Origin: Candidatus Mediterraneibacter excrementigallinarum
GTDB lineage: Bacteria > Bacillota > Clostridia > Lachnospirales > Lachnospiraceae
NCBI GenBank assembly: GCA_019120075.1
Contig: DWVT01000204.1
Location: 1 to 61,915, forward strand
Direction of reading: 5' to 3'
Length of the DNA stretch: 61,915 nucleotides
Shown here: piece by piece, positions 51,389 to 59,959 of the stretch
Numbering within the stretch: the first letter of the stretch is position 1
Layout of the letters: each line of letters begins with the position of its first letter
Position numbers and translations under genes: made by a program
The notes under the pieces: model-generated
The model's input: only the letters and a program-made list of their open reading frames with translations
The model's database searches: none
What the model was told of the DNA's origin: nothing

Positions 51389-52834
51389 CTATTTCCTGCA
51401 GATCAGACTATAGATAATAAACGCGGCAACACATCCCAGCAGGTAAGAGCTGTCATAGATCCAGGACAGCGCCGGGATGAACTTGCATACAAAAATGACG
51501 ATGAAAAGTGCAACCATGACCGCCAGCGCCTTCATGTTCCAGCCGCTCGTATAGTAATATTCGCCGCCGTCCTGACGGTACAGATCCGGCACATTGAACT
51601 TGTTCTTATACTGCATCCACAGCGCAGCCAGGCACACGCCCGTGATCGGTCCGAGGAATACAGCAAGGGTTCCGTTGAGTGTATAGACATAACTCTCCGG
51701 ATTTGCAACCAGACGCCAGGGCAGGAAGCAGATGGAGATGATCGTCGCCACGATGACCGCTCTCTTGTAGGTCAGCTTTTTGCTGAACAGAGAAGAGAAC
51801 ACCACTGCCGCCGAGGTCAGGTTGCAGGGAACATTTGTGGTCAGTGTTGCAAGGATGATAAACAGTGAGAAAATGATCACGATCAGCGGATTGTCAAACT
51901 GAGCAACCAGGTCGCTTGGATTCCAGAACGCTTCTCCGAATGCCAGCTCCGAACCGGATGTGCCGCAGATCCCCACAAGTACGATAAATGCAGTCATGAT
52001 CGGCGCGCCGATAAGCTGCCCCTTGACCTGTGCGCCTTCCGTCTTCTCATGCCGCGTAAAATCCGAGAAGTTCAAAGCGATAGTCGCGTCGAATGCGATC
52101 ATGGATGTCAGTGACGGGAAGAACTGTGACCAGAAACTCTCTCCGTTGCCGCCTGCCACTGATGTCTTGAAAAGTTCCGAGACACCGCCGGACTGTATTG
52201 CCACGACCACGGCCCACACGATGACAACAGCACTCAGGAAGATCAGGACCGGAGCTGAATAGTCTTCCAGGAAACTGATCGCCTTGCTGCCGTGATAGCC
52301 GATATAGAAGTTAATGAGTACAAAGAGCGCAAAACTGATGAACTCGCTTCCCGGTATCCCGTCGTAGAACGGGAGGATCGTCGTCAGGATCGCATGGAAC
52401 GCAACACTTCCGATCCAGTTCTGGATCCCGAACCAGAGGCAGCCCATGAACGCTCTGATGAGAGTCGGCACCGCCGTCCCTTTCGGGCCGAACACCATTT
52501 TTGAGAGGATCGGGAAGCTGGCACCATAGCGGGAACCGAATTTACCGAGCATAATGGATGGGATCAGGACAAGAGAATGTCCGAGCACACAGATGAAAAG
52601 AGCCTGATACCATGTCAGCCCTGCCGCCAGAAGAGCGCTCGCCATCGTGTAGACCGCAACGGAAACAAGGATTCCTGTCCAAAGGGTGATATAGTTCTTC
52701 ACGCCCCACTCCCTGTCTTTGAGAGCGATCGGTTTTGTATCGTCCGTGTAAATGTTCTTGTGCTTCTTGATCTCTTTGACCCCTTCATCGGTCAGTTCGA
52801 CCACAAATGAATTTTGCTTTTGTAACTCTGCCAT
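51389..52834 (-). CDS. NCS1-family nucleobase/hydantoin:cation symporter
   Basis: A 481-residue permease with about twelve membrane segments (ITLWTGILVSVAVYTMASALLAAGL, GASFPILSKMVFGPKG, WFGIQNWIGSVAFHAI). The GASFPI and GIQNWIG-type strings are typical of NCS1 transporters for cytosine, uracil, allantoin or hydantoins. Coupled to hydA downstream. AAGGAAGGTG precedes the ATG at 52834. The operon has a clear promoter and lies opposite a YheO/DauR-type regulator, so induction by the substrate is likely. Confidence 0.93.
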   Translation of the reverse strand: MAELQKQNSFVVELTDEGVKEIKKHKNIYTDDTKPIALKDREWGVKNYITLWTGILVSVAVYTMASALLAAGLTWYQALFICVLGHSLVLIPSIMLGKFGSRYGASFPILSKMVFGPKGTAVPTLIRAFMGCLWFGIQNWIGSVAFHAILTTILPFYDGIPGSEFISFALFVLINFYIGYHGSKAISFLEDYSAPVLIFLSAVVIVWAVVVAIQSGGVSELFKTSVAGGNGESFWSQFFPSLTSMIAFDATIALNFSDFTRHEKTEGAQVKGQLIGAPIMTAFIVLVGICGTSGSELAFGEAFWNPSDLVAQFDNPLIVIIFSLFIILATLTTNVPCNLTSAAVVFSSLFSKKLTYKRAVIVATIISICFLPWRLVANPESYVYTLNGTLAVFLGPITGVCLAALWMQYKNKFNVPDLYRQDGGEYYYTSGWNMKALAVMVALFIVIFVCKFIPALSWIYDSSYLLGCVAAFIIYSLICRK

Positions 52835-52883
52835 TTCGCACCTTCCTTTCGTCAATATGACCAGTTTTTTTCTCGTTAACTAA

Positions 52884-52912
52884 AGAATAGCACCAAAAAT
52901 ACACAAAAGCAA
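52884..52912 (-). promoter_or_regulatory. Promoter of the NCS1-hydA operon
   Basis: TTGCTT (52907-52912), 17-bp spacer, TATTCT (52884-52889) on the minus strand. Confidence 0.72.
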
Positions 52913-52930
52913 TACGGTGTTACAATTTTT

Positions 52931-52944
52931 TTTAGATATCTAAA
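52931..52944. promoter_or_regulatory. Perfect 14-bp palindrome between NCS1 and its divergent regulator
   Basis: TTTAGATATCTAAA, 19 bp upstream of the NCS1 -35. AT-rich and perfectly symmetric, so a candidate operator for the divergent PAS/HTH regulator. Confidence 0.5.
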
Positions 52945-53080
52945 TATTTTTTAGTTTTCGTTTGATCCGGGCAGATATGATATAATAATTGCACAATACA
53001 CGGCGCTTTTATTTTCCGCGCACGTGTTCTGACAATTCAGAATTCATGCCGCCGGAGACGGCGGCAGATGGGAGTTTGAC

Positions 53081-53749
53081 ATGAAACAGGATATGACTCT
53101 TGACATTTTGATCCAGCTCGCCCACGGTCTGGCGGAACATTTCGGTACTCAATGCGAGATTGCCATACACGACGTCACACGGGATCTCTCGAATACGATC
53201 GTCTATATCGAAAACGGCCAGATCTCCGGCAGAGCACAAGGCGACGCCGCGTCCAACGTAGTCCTGGAGGCACTTCACACCCCTCCGGAAGAACTGAAGG
53301 ATCAGATCGGCTATCTGACCCGTTCCTCGGACGGCAAAGCACTGAAATCCAGTTCTATTTATATCCGGGACAGATCCGGAAACCTCCGGTATATCTTTTC
53401 TGTCAATTACGATATCTCTTCACTGAAAGCAGTGGACGAACTGATCCGTGGGCTTATCACGACTCATCCGGCCACAGATCAATCTGGTAAGGCGGAGCAG
53501 AAGAAACAGGAATCCGCCCCCAGGATCCCTCACACAGTCACAGAGCTTCTCGACTCCCTGATCGAGCACGCTCTCGCTGAAGTGGGAAAACCGGTAGTCA
53601 TGATGACAAAAGAAGACAAGATCAGAGTTGTACGCTATCTCAACGACGCCGGAGCCTTCCTCATTACAAAGTCGGGGGACCGGATCGCATCCGTTCTGGG
53701 CATCTCAAAATTCACGCTTTACAAATATATGGAGAGCGGCACGCCGTAA
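53081..53749 (+). CDS. YheO/DauR-type transcriptional regulator (PAS-like plus HTH)
   Basis: A 222-residue regulator: an N-terminal YheO-like PAS domain (about 10-120, FGTQCEIAIHDVTRDLSNTIVYIENGQISGR), a Gln/Lys-rich linker, and a C-terminal HTH_22 domain (KEDKIRVVRYLNDAGAFLITKSGDRIASVLGISKFTLYKYM). Related DauR controls D-amino-acid genes; YheO is uncharacterised. GGGAG precedes the ATG. Its divergent position to NCS1-hydA suggests it regulates pyrimidine or hydantoin use (inference). Confidence 0.88.
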   Translation: MKQDMTLDILIQLAHGLAEHFGTQCEIAIHDVTRDLSNTIVYIENGQISGRAQGDAASNVVLEALHTPPEELKDQIGYLTRSSDGKALKSSSIYIRDRSGNLRYIFSVNYDISSLKAVDELIRGLITTHPATDQSGKAEQKKQESAPRIPHTVTELLDSLIEHALAEVGKPVVMMTKEDKIRVVRYLNDAGAFLITKSGDRIASVLGISKFTLYKYMESGTP

Positions 53750-53820
53750 GGCAGTGCGGATCTGCCGGAGAGGACGCAGGAAAATTGAAATCGGCAGTTT
53801 CGAGAGACAGCTTTTTAGTA

Positions 53821-53862
53821 TGAAAGGGGCAGTTCCTTCCGCATATGGACCTGCCCCTTCAT
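53821..53862. repeat. Intergenic palindromic repeat, copy D (diverged)
   Basis: TGAAAGGGGCAG ... CTGCCCCTTCA arms around a longer spacer, between two convergent genes. It can end transcription from either side and is related in composition to copies A-C. Confidence 0.55.
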
Positions 53863-53894
53863 TATCTTAATCTTTACAACTTTTCAGATAACCC

Positions 53895-54455
53895 CTACTC
53901 TTTTGTAAGACTTCCCTTCTTGGATCTCGTCTTGCTGTACAGCGCAAGAAGGATCGTTCCGATCACACCTGCGGAAACCGCGTTGCTGATCGCAGCGACA
54001 ACTCCCTGTGTGAACACAAGGTTTGCCGGTTCAGCGTAGACAACGATATCAAGCACCGGAGCGACGATTACCCATGAGATGACATTTGCCACGATCTGAT
54101 AAATGTTAAAGCGAAGGATATCCTTTCCGCCGAATTCTCCCTCGTCCACTTTCAGCTTCGGATAGACAAGGCCTGTGATAAAGCAGGTCAGGCCGCTGGC
54201 AACAACCCAGCTCCACCACGGAGAGCCGTACTGGATCGCGTCGGAAAGTCCGTGTCCAATCAGTCCGATCAGTCCTCCGGCGATCGGTCCGAACAGTGCC
54301 GCGAAGAACGCGCCCACGCCGTAAGCCGTCTTGATGTCCGTCTCCGGGATTCCGGTCGGGATCTTCACATACATGAACAGCACAATAAACAGCGCTGCTC
54401 CAAGACCTGTCGCAACAATGGTCTTTGTCTTAAAATCAAAAAGTTTCTTCTCCAT
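53895..54455 (-). CDS. ECF transporter S component (UPF0397/ECF_trnsprt family)
   Basis: A 186-residue membrane protein with five or six hydrophobic segments (TIVATGLGAALFIVLFMYV, GAFFAALFGPIAGGLIGLIGHGLSD). The ATGLGAALFIVLF and GPIAGGLIGLIGHGLSD strings mark UPF0397, the substrate-binding S subunit of an ECF importer. AGGAGGAAGA precedes the ATG at 54455. It is the last gene of the ECF operon; the ATPase and T subunits lie upstream. The substrate of this family is not firmly known; the SAM-cleaving enzymes in the operon point to a methionine- or adenosine-related compound (inference). Confidence 0.88.
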   Translation of the reverse strand: MEKKLFDFKTKTIVATGLGAALFIVLFMYVKIPTGIPETDIKTAYGVGAFFAALFGPIAGGLIGLIGHGLSDAIQYGSPWWSWVVASGLTCFITGLVYPKLKVDEGEFGGKDILRFNIYQIVANVISWVIVAPVLDIVVYAEPANLVFTQGVVAAISNAVSAGVIGTILLALYSKTRSKKGSLTKE

Positions 54456-54596
54456 TTGTATCTTCCTCCTTTTAGATAAATGGTAAAATGCCGGGGCAAA
54501 AGCCCCTGACTGCAATGCCGCAGGCAGCTGGTGCCGCAGGCTGTATCAACAACAGCGGCAGCTTCTTGCAGAAACCGCCCTGTCATCAACCTGATC

Positions 54597-55442
54597 TCAG
54601 TCTTTCGTGAACGTCACTGTCCACTCCGGTCCGTAGGAAAGCCCGTATTTCTCACAGAAACTTCCCTGAGTCACCGCCATGGCGACTTTCATCAGCTCGT
54701 TATTGTAGATCATTGGCTCGCCCTTTCCGGCGAAACCGAAACTCTTATGGAAAAGCACACGCTCGTCAAACATCACATTTCCTTCATGGCGCACGACCGT
54801 ATGGACTGTATCGCCATACTCAAATCCGGCGCCGTTGAATGCCCTGAGCGGGATATTCGTCCACAGGTTCCCGAAGTTCGGATCGTTGATCTCGAAGATT
54901 CCTTCCACCTTTCCCTGTTCAACAGATGGTTCCAGGATCGGATGCTCCACGATCTCCTCCACCGGATACTCCGGTCCCACGCCTTCAAAATCAATGATCC
55001 CGCTGGCAAGCCGGGCCGCAGTATAACCGAACAGGTCTCTTCCGTGGAAGATAGCCACTTCCTCGGTTCCCTTTCCTCTCAGACGGTTCACGGACTCATC
55101 GATCTCGCGCACCGCCTCAATACCGATAAATCTCTTCACATGGGTCAGAGAGCCGTTGTCCGGGGACACCACATAGTGTCCGTCCTTTGTCTTTGCCACA
55201 CAGGCACGGCGGCTGGTCCCCACCCCGGGGTCCACCACCGATACATAGATCGTCCCCTCCGGCCAGAACGGCAGGCTCTGATACAGACGGTAGCTTGCGC
55301 TCCAGGTATCGTACTGGGGAAGTTCATGGGTCCCGTCCATGATCTCAAGCTCACGGTCCACGCATTTCACCACGCCGTACATGGAGCTGACCGCTCCTTC
55401 TTTATAAGTAAAATCAGTCTGGAATACCAGAATCGGTTTCAT
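54597..55442 (-). CDS. SAM hydroxide adenosyltransferase (DUF62), copy 1
   Basis: A 281-residue enzyme of the SAM hydrolase/SAM-dependent halogenase family: N-terminal QTDFTYKEGAVSSMYG, VVDPGVGTSRR, SPDNGSLTHV and FHGRDLFGYTAARLASG. The conserved D, R and H set is that of hydroxide adenosyltransferases, which split SAM into adenosine and methionine, rather than halogenases. GAGGAGGATA precedes the start. It lies between EcfT and the S component; a paralogue opens the operon. Why a cell would encode SAM hydrolysis next to an importer is unknown. Confidence 0.9.
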   Translation of the reverse strand: MKPILVFQTDFTYKEGAVSSMYGVVKCVDRELEIMDGTHELPQYDTWSASYRLYQSLPFWPEGTIYVSVVDPGVGTSRRACVAKTKDGHYVVSPDNGSLTHVKRFIGIEAVREIDESVNRLRGKGTEEVAIFHGRDLFGYTAARLASGIIDFEGVGPEYPVEEIVEHPILEPSVEQGKVEGIFEINDPNFGNLWTNIPLRAFNGAGFEYGDTVHTVVRHEGNVMFDERVLFHKSFGFAGKGEPMIYNNELMKVAMAVTQGSFCEKYGLSYGPEWTVTFTKD

Positions 55443-55516
55443 AACAGATATCCTCCTCGTCAGGTTATTTTGTCCGCTCTCTGCCAGGAGCAGAGATGCG
55501 CACTGCCAATACAGTT

Positions 55517-56350
55517 CTATACGAACGGATTATAGAACCTTGATCCGTTCACAAAAAGGGATACGCAGATGGATCCGGCAAGCACAGCCGCCGAAAACAA
55601 CATCGCGAGATAATCGTTCCTCCCCAGAGGTTTCCCCGCATACCAGGTCCTTTTCTTATGTTTTCCGAACCCTCTTAAGTCCATGGCGTTGCTGATCAGC
55701 TCGATCCGGTCCAGGGTCGTAAAGATCAGCGGCACAAAAATATTCATCATGTTCTTCACGCGGGTTCCCAGCTTCTCCTTCTTCGACAGATCCAGTCCCC
55801 TGCTCTGCTGCGCCAGGGAAATATCCTGGTAATCCCGGATCATGTCCGGGAAATACCGAAGAGTCAGAGCCAGCGCATATGCCGCCTTATAGCTTACCCC
55901 GATCCGGTTCAGAGACGCGGCGAACTCACTGGGGTTGGTCGTCAGCAGGAAAATGATCCCCAGAGGGATCCCCGACGCATACTTCAGGATCTTTGTCAGC
56001 TGATAAAGAATCTGCTCCAGCGTCACTGTATATCTGCTGTTGAACCGGAACAGCTCATGAGTCGTCCCGTAAATCTCTGTCCCGTACTGAGGGCTGAACA
56101 GATAGGTAAGGCAGAAATTCAGCAGAAGAAACACTCCCACATAGATCATCATGGTCCTCACCTGCCGGAAGCTGATCTCAGAGATCCGGAAGAAACAGAA
56201 CGCGAGCACCAGGACAAAGATAATGTACCGGATATCGTAGGAAAACATGACCGAAAACGTCAGGCAGATAAAAGCCACCAGTTTTGTCAGCCCGGACAGG
56301 TTATAAATAAAATTGTCCCGGTCAATGTAATCAAACAGTTTCGATTTCAT
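55517..56350 (-). CDS. ecfT: ECF transporter T component (EcfT)
   Basis: A 277-residue membrane coupling protein with about five segments and the two cytoplasmic Ala-Arg-Gly-type motifs: AQQSRGLDL and NAMDLRGFG. These helices join the ATPases to the S subunit. The ATG at 56350 lies within the end of the ATPase gene (20-nt overlap), with AGGGGGAC upstream, so translation is coupled. Standard size for the family. Confidence 0.92.
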   Translation of the reverse strand: MKSKLFDYIDRDNFIYNLSGLTKLVAFICLTFSVMFSYDIRYIIFVLVLAFCFFRISEISFRQVRTMMIYVGVFLLLNFCLTYLFSPQYGTEIYGTTHELFRFNSRYTVTLEQILYQLTKILKYASGIPLGIIFLLTTNPSEFAASLNRIGVSYKAAYALALTLRYFPDMIRDYQDISLAQQSRGLDLSKKEKLGTRVKNMMNIFVPLIFTTLDRIELISNAMDLRGFGKHKKRTWYAGKPLGRNDYLAMLFSAAVLAGSICVSLFVNGSRFYNPFV

Positions 56351-58070
56351 TGTGCCTTGTCCCCCTCTCATGATCGATAAAGTTCTGTACAAAAGAAGTC
56401 GGATCTTCAATCCCTGCCTTCAGCGCCAGTTCATACAGCGAAGTCACCTTCAGATTTGCCTGTTCCGCGATCTTCTCGTCCGTCAAGATCTCCACAGCGC
56501 TGGCATCGCCGATCTTCTTCCCGCCGGAAATAACAATGGCATGGGGCGTATACTCCAGCATCAGATGCATGTCATGGGTGATCATGATGATGGTCACTCC
56601 CTGGCTGTTCAGGCTCTTCAGGAATTCCATGATATCTGTATAGTGATGATAATCCTGCCCCGCCGTCGGCTCGTCCAGGATCAGGATCTGCGGTTCCAGG
56701 ACAAGCACTGAAGCGATAGTCACACGCTTTTTCTGTCCGAAGCTCAGCGCCGACACAGGCCACTTCTTAAAGGGAGCGAGCCCGCAGATCTTCAGCGCCT
56801 TATCCACTTTCGGCTCGATTTCTTCCTCCGGCACGCCCCGGATTCTCAGCCCCAGCGCCACCTCATCATAGATCATGGGCTTGCAGATCATCTGGTTCGG
56901 ATTCTGCATGACGTAGCCGATCCGTGCAGAACGCTCCTTGATCGTCCAGTCCGACATCTCCTCGCCGCCGTAGTAAAGTTTTCCCTGATCTTCCTTTACG
57001 AAACCGCATATTACCTTCGCAAGGGTACTCTTTCCGGCTCCGTTCGTCCCGACCACGCTGACCATTTCCCCTTCCCGGATCGTAAAACTGATATCCTGAA
57101 GGATCTTTCTCTTCTTTGTATACTGGAAGCTGATATGATTCGCCTGAAAGATGGCCGGACGCTCCGGACTTTTCTCCTTCTTCTCCTGAGCCCGGTTCCA
57201 TGCAAGGAGCGGTTCCCGGATCCGCTCTATATCCAGCGTGTCAAGACGGCCGGCATGCATCTGCGGCGTCACCTTGATCCCCGCGTATTTCATCGCAGTC
57301 ACATAAAGCGGCTCACGGATCCCCAGCCCCGGCAGGATATCCGCCGCCATAAGTTCATCCGGAGACATGTCCGCCACGATCCGCCCTTCGCTGACCACGA
57401 TCACCCGGTCCACGTCACGGTAGAGGACATCTTCCAGTCTGTGCTCTATGATGATGACTGTCTTGTCTTCGTCTCTCCACACCCTGTCGATCAGGTCGAT
57501 GGCAGTCTTTCCGGTTGCCGGATCCAGATTCGCCAGCGGCTCGTCAAAAAGCAGGATATCCACATCATCCACCATGACGCCGGCAAAGGACACCCTCTGC
57601 TTCTGTCCGCCGGAGAGTTCGAAGGGGGAGGACTTCAGCAGCTCGCCCATATCTACGATATCGGTCACCTTCTGTACAGTTTCCCGCATCTTTCCCAGCT
57701 CTACGCAGTCATTCTCCAGGGCGAAGGCCACGTCCTCGCCGACTGTCAGCCCGATGAACTGGCCGTCCGAATCCTGAAGGACCGTCCCCACCATCTTGGA
57801 GAGCCGGAAGATATCCATCTCCTTCGTCTCCTGCCCCATGATCTTAAGGCTTCCTTTGATCTCTCCTTTGTAGGAAAAAGGGATCAGTCCGTTCAGGCAG
57901 TGCCCCAGAGTACTCTTTCCACTCCCGCTGGGACCTACGAGAAGGACCTTTTCTCCTCTGTTGATCGTCAGGTTGATGTCATAAAGAGTGGGCTCAGCCT
58001 GGCTGAAATACTGAAACTGGAAATCTTTGAATTCGATCACCGGAGTCTTTTCCTTCGTATTAGTATCCAT
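56331..58070 (-). CDS. ECF transporter ATPase, two fused ABC domains (EcfAA)
   Basis: A 579-residue protein of two ABC ATPase domains in tandem. First: GPSGSGKST, ELSGGQKQR, LLFDEPLANLD. Second (from about 305): GTNGAGKST, ALSFGQKKR (a variant signature with SFGQ), LILDEPTAGQD. Such fused ATPases drive group I ECF transporters that have a dedicated T and S subunit. The preceding gene, 63 bp upstream, is a SAM hydroxide adenosyltransferase. Confidence 0.93.
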   Translation of the reverse strand: MDTNTKEKTPVIEFKDFQFQYFSQAEPTLYDINLTINRGEKVLLVGPSGSGKSTLGHCLNGLIPFSYKGEIKGSLKIMGQETKEMDIFRLSKMVGTVLQDSDGQFIGLTVGEDVAFALENDCVELGKMRETVQKVTDIVDMGELLKSSPFELSGGQKQRVSFAGVMVDDVDILLFDEPLANLDPATGKTAIDLIDRVWRDEDKTVIIIEHRLEDVLYRDVDRVIVVSEGRIVADMSPDELMAADILPGLGIREPLYVTAMKYAGIKVTPQMHAGRLDTLDIERIREPLLAWNRAQEKKEKSPERPAIFQANHISFQYTKKRKILQDISFTIREGEMVSVVGTNGAGKSTLAKVICGFVKEDQGKLYYGGEEMSDWTIKERSARIGYVMQNPNQMICKPMIYDEVALGLRIRGVPEEEIEPKVDKALKICGLAPFKKWPVSALSFGQKKRVTIASVLVLEPQILILDEPTAGQDYHHYTDIMEFLKSLNSQGVTIIMITHDMHLMLEYTPHAIVISGGKKIGDASAVEILTDEKIAEQANLKVTSLYELALKAGIEDPTSFVQNFIDHERGTRHNEIETV

Positions 58071-58133
58071 CTTTCTTCCCTCCGTTCATCAGTATTACCT
58101 GGTCTGTTTCCGTACGCCGGATCAGCACAGGCC

Positions 58134-58994
58134 CTAATCCTCATAGATCAGCCGGGGTGCCTTCCGGATCGTGATCCTCCAGCTGGTCCCTGTCCCGATA
58201 TTATATGCTCTTGCAAAGCTTCCCTGATTGATCGCCACTGCCATACAATCCAGACTGTTCACATAGAGAAGGGGTTCGCCAACATATACATCAGCAAAAC
58301 TCTTCGCGTACACAAGGATGTTCTTATAGAGCGTCCTTGTCTCATTCTCAATGCTGATCTCGACTCTTCCGCCGTGCTTCACTCCCAGTTTCAGGAACAT
58401 TTCTCTTGTGATATTCGTCCAGAGGCTTCCGAACCGCACATCCAGAACGTCGATCGTGCCGCTGACTTTGTCCCCGTCGTAAACCGCTTCCACTACCGGA
58501 AGTTCGATCACGCTGTCCGTCTCCACCTCCGGGCCTACCTGCTCAAAGGTGATCACACCTGCTGCCAGCTTTGCCCCGGTAAAGGCATAGATATCCCTGC
58601 CGTGGAACGTGTAGCTCTCCCCGGAATTCGGCAGACGGTTTACGCTCTCGTCAATGACGCGCGCCCCGTCAATCCCGATGATCCGCTTTACATGAGTCAG
58701 CGTCCCGTTATCCGGAGTCACGATATACTGCCCTGTCTTCGTCCGCACTACGATGCTCCTTCTCGTGGAGCCCACTCCCGGGTCCACGACACTGACAAAC
58801 ACTGATCCCTCCGGCCAGTAGCTCACCGTCTGGATCAGGCGGTATGACGCCTCCCAGATATCATACTGAGGGATTTCATGGGTCAGATCCGAAATATTCA
58901 GATCCTGGTCCACCCCGTAGGCAACCCCGTACATTGCGCTGACCGCGCCGTCTGCTGTTCCAAAATCCGACTGTAAAATAAGTGGTTTCTTCAT
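58134..58994 (-). CDS. SAM hydroxide adenosyltransferase (DUF62), copy 2
   Basis: A 286-residue paralogue of the enzyme at 54597-55442, with QSDFGTADGAVSAMYG, VVDPGVGSTRR, TPDNGTLTHV and FHGRDIYAFTGAKLAAG. The two copies share the motif set but differ through most of the C-terminal domain, so they may differ in partner or substrate. AAAAGGAAAG precedes the ATG at 58994; an in-frame ATG at 59081 would extend through the promoter and is rejected. It is the first gene of the ECF operon, with a short hairpin-bearing leader. Confidence 0.9.
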   Translation of the reverse strand: MKKPLILQSDFGTADGAVSAMYGVAYGVDQDLNISDLTHEIPQYDIWEASYRLIQTVSYWPEGSVFVSVVDPGVGSTRRSIVVRTKTGQYIVTPDNGTLTHVKRIIGIDGARVIDESVNRLPNSGESYTFHGRDIYAFTGAKLAAGVITFEQVGPEVETDSVIELPVVEAVYDGDKVSGTIDVLDVRFGSLWTNITREMFLKLGVKHGGRVEISIENETRTLYKNILVYAKSFADVYVGEPLLYVNSLDCMAVAINQGSFARAYNIGTGTSWRITIRKAPRLIYED

Positions 58995-59052
58995 ATTTTC
59001 TTTCCTTTTCCCGCTAAGGCGCCCGCACTTCCGCGGGTCCTTGCATCCTCCA

Positions 59053-59081
59053 AGTATAATGGATTTTAAAAAAAGGGTCAA
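59053..59081 (-). promoter_or_regulatory. Promoter of the ECF/SAM-hydrolase operon
   Basis: TTGACC (59076-59081), 17-bp spacer, TATACT (59053-59058) on the minus strand. The roughly 50-nt leader can form a CCCGC / GCGGG hairpin extended by AAGG / CCTT pairs. Confidence 0.83.
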
Positions 59082-59108
59082 GGCAGGCTACACACTTTCA
59101 TCCGTTTG

Positions 59109-59117
59109 TGCTAGAAT
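59109..59117 (+). promoter_or_regulatory. Extended -10 promoter of the small conserved ORF
   Basis: TGCTAGAAT: TG plus one base before TAGAAT, an extended -10; no clear -35. It is about 30 bp before the ATG at 59148. Confidence 0.5.
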
Positions 59118-59147
59118 AAGCATATTCAAAAGAAAGGACTGACTGCC

Positions 59148-59411
59148 ATGTTCCGCCTCTGGGGCAAAGAATTCAAAGACAACAGAATGCTGCGGGATAC
59201 CGTCATCTGCGACGAGACAGACGACACCCGGACACACAAGATCTTCAACGCGCTTGACGAAATCTGCTATGAGTTCGACCTGAGCAAGCCGATCTGGCTT
59301 GACTCCACCATCAACGAATTCAAACGGCATGCCAAGGCGCGGTTTTATCAGGACAACTTCGTGGATTCCATTGATTTTGACTATCTGGAGATCCAGATCA
59401 TAGAAGAATAA
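59148..59411 (+). CDS. Small conserved hypothetical protein
   Basis: An 87-residue acidic soluble protein with no membrane segment and no motif I recognise (MFRLWGKEFKDNRML ... YLEIQIIEE). It has AAAGGA about 10 nt before the ATG, an extended -10 promoter, and a strong terminator 60 bp after its stop, so it appears to be a real single-gene unit. Divergent from the ECF operon. Function unknown. Confidence 0.7.
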   Translation: MFRLWGKEFKDNRMLRDTVICDETDDTRTHKIFNALDEICYEFDLSKPIWLDSTINEFKRHAKARFYQDNFVDSIDFDYLEIQIIEE

Positions 59412-59469
59412 GTTGCGGCTCCGAGGTCCCGGGCAAGCCCGGACTTTATCTCGTTGCCGTTACAAAAAC

Positions 59470-59520
59470 AGCCCCCTTGGAAAATAAAGTCTGAATCCGT
59501 CTTTATTTTCCAAGGGGGCT
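59470..59520. terminator. Bidirectional terminator with 20-bp perfect arms
   Basis: Arms AGCCCCCTTGGAAAATAAAG and its exact complement (59470-59489 / 59501-59520), 11-nt loop, T-rich on both outer sides. It ends both the small ORF and the convergent GtrA transcript. Confidence 0.93.
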
Positions 59521-59526
59521 TTCATT

Positions 59527-59925
59527 TTATTTCCCGTTCTCAAGGAACATCTTTCTCGTAATAAAATTGTAGACCATAACGATCGCTGTCGCGCCGATCT
59601 TGGAGATCATATAAAATATTCCGAGAATATCCACAGCGAGCCACATGACCAGCTGATTTATCCCCAACCCGATGATACTCAGCACGATGAACACCGCAAA
59701 ATCCTGCGTTTTACTCCGGTTGCCCGACACATCGAACACCCATTTCACACTGAGGATATAGTTATAAATCACTGACACTGTGAAAGAAACCGCGCTGGAG
59801 ACCAGATAATTGATCCCAAACACCTCTGTCAGGAAGATCATGATCCCATAATCTATCACAAACGCAGATCCGCCAACAAACCCGAAACGGATGATCTGTC
59901 TCAGCAAAGAAGTTTTCTTATCCAA
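59527..59925 (-). CDS. GtrA-family membrane protein
   Basis: A 132-residue protein with four membrane segments and the family start (RQIIRFGFVGGSAFVIDYGIMIFL) and VKWVFDV string. GtrA proteins are thought to help flip lipid-linked sugars or polyprenyl carriers for cell-surface glycosylation. Just downstream of a GT2 glycosyltransferase, the usual GtrA/GtrB arrangement. It ends 7 bp before a strong terminator. Confidence 0.9.
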   Translation of the reverse strand: MDKKTSLLRQIIRFGFVGGSAFVIDYGIMIFLTEVFGINYLVSSAVSFTVSVIYNYILSVKWVFDVSGNRSKTQDFAVFIVLSIIGLGINQLVMWLAVDILGIFYMISKIGATAIVMVYNFITRKMFLENGK

Positions 59926-59959
59926 AATATACCGCTCCTTTATTTTTCTTTATTCAGGC

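Noticed and set aside
58995..59060. SAM riboswitch before the SAM hydrolase gene
   Set aside because: The leader is too short and lacks the conserved cores of known SAM aptamers.
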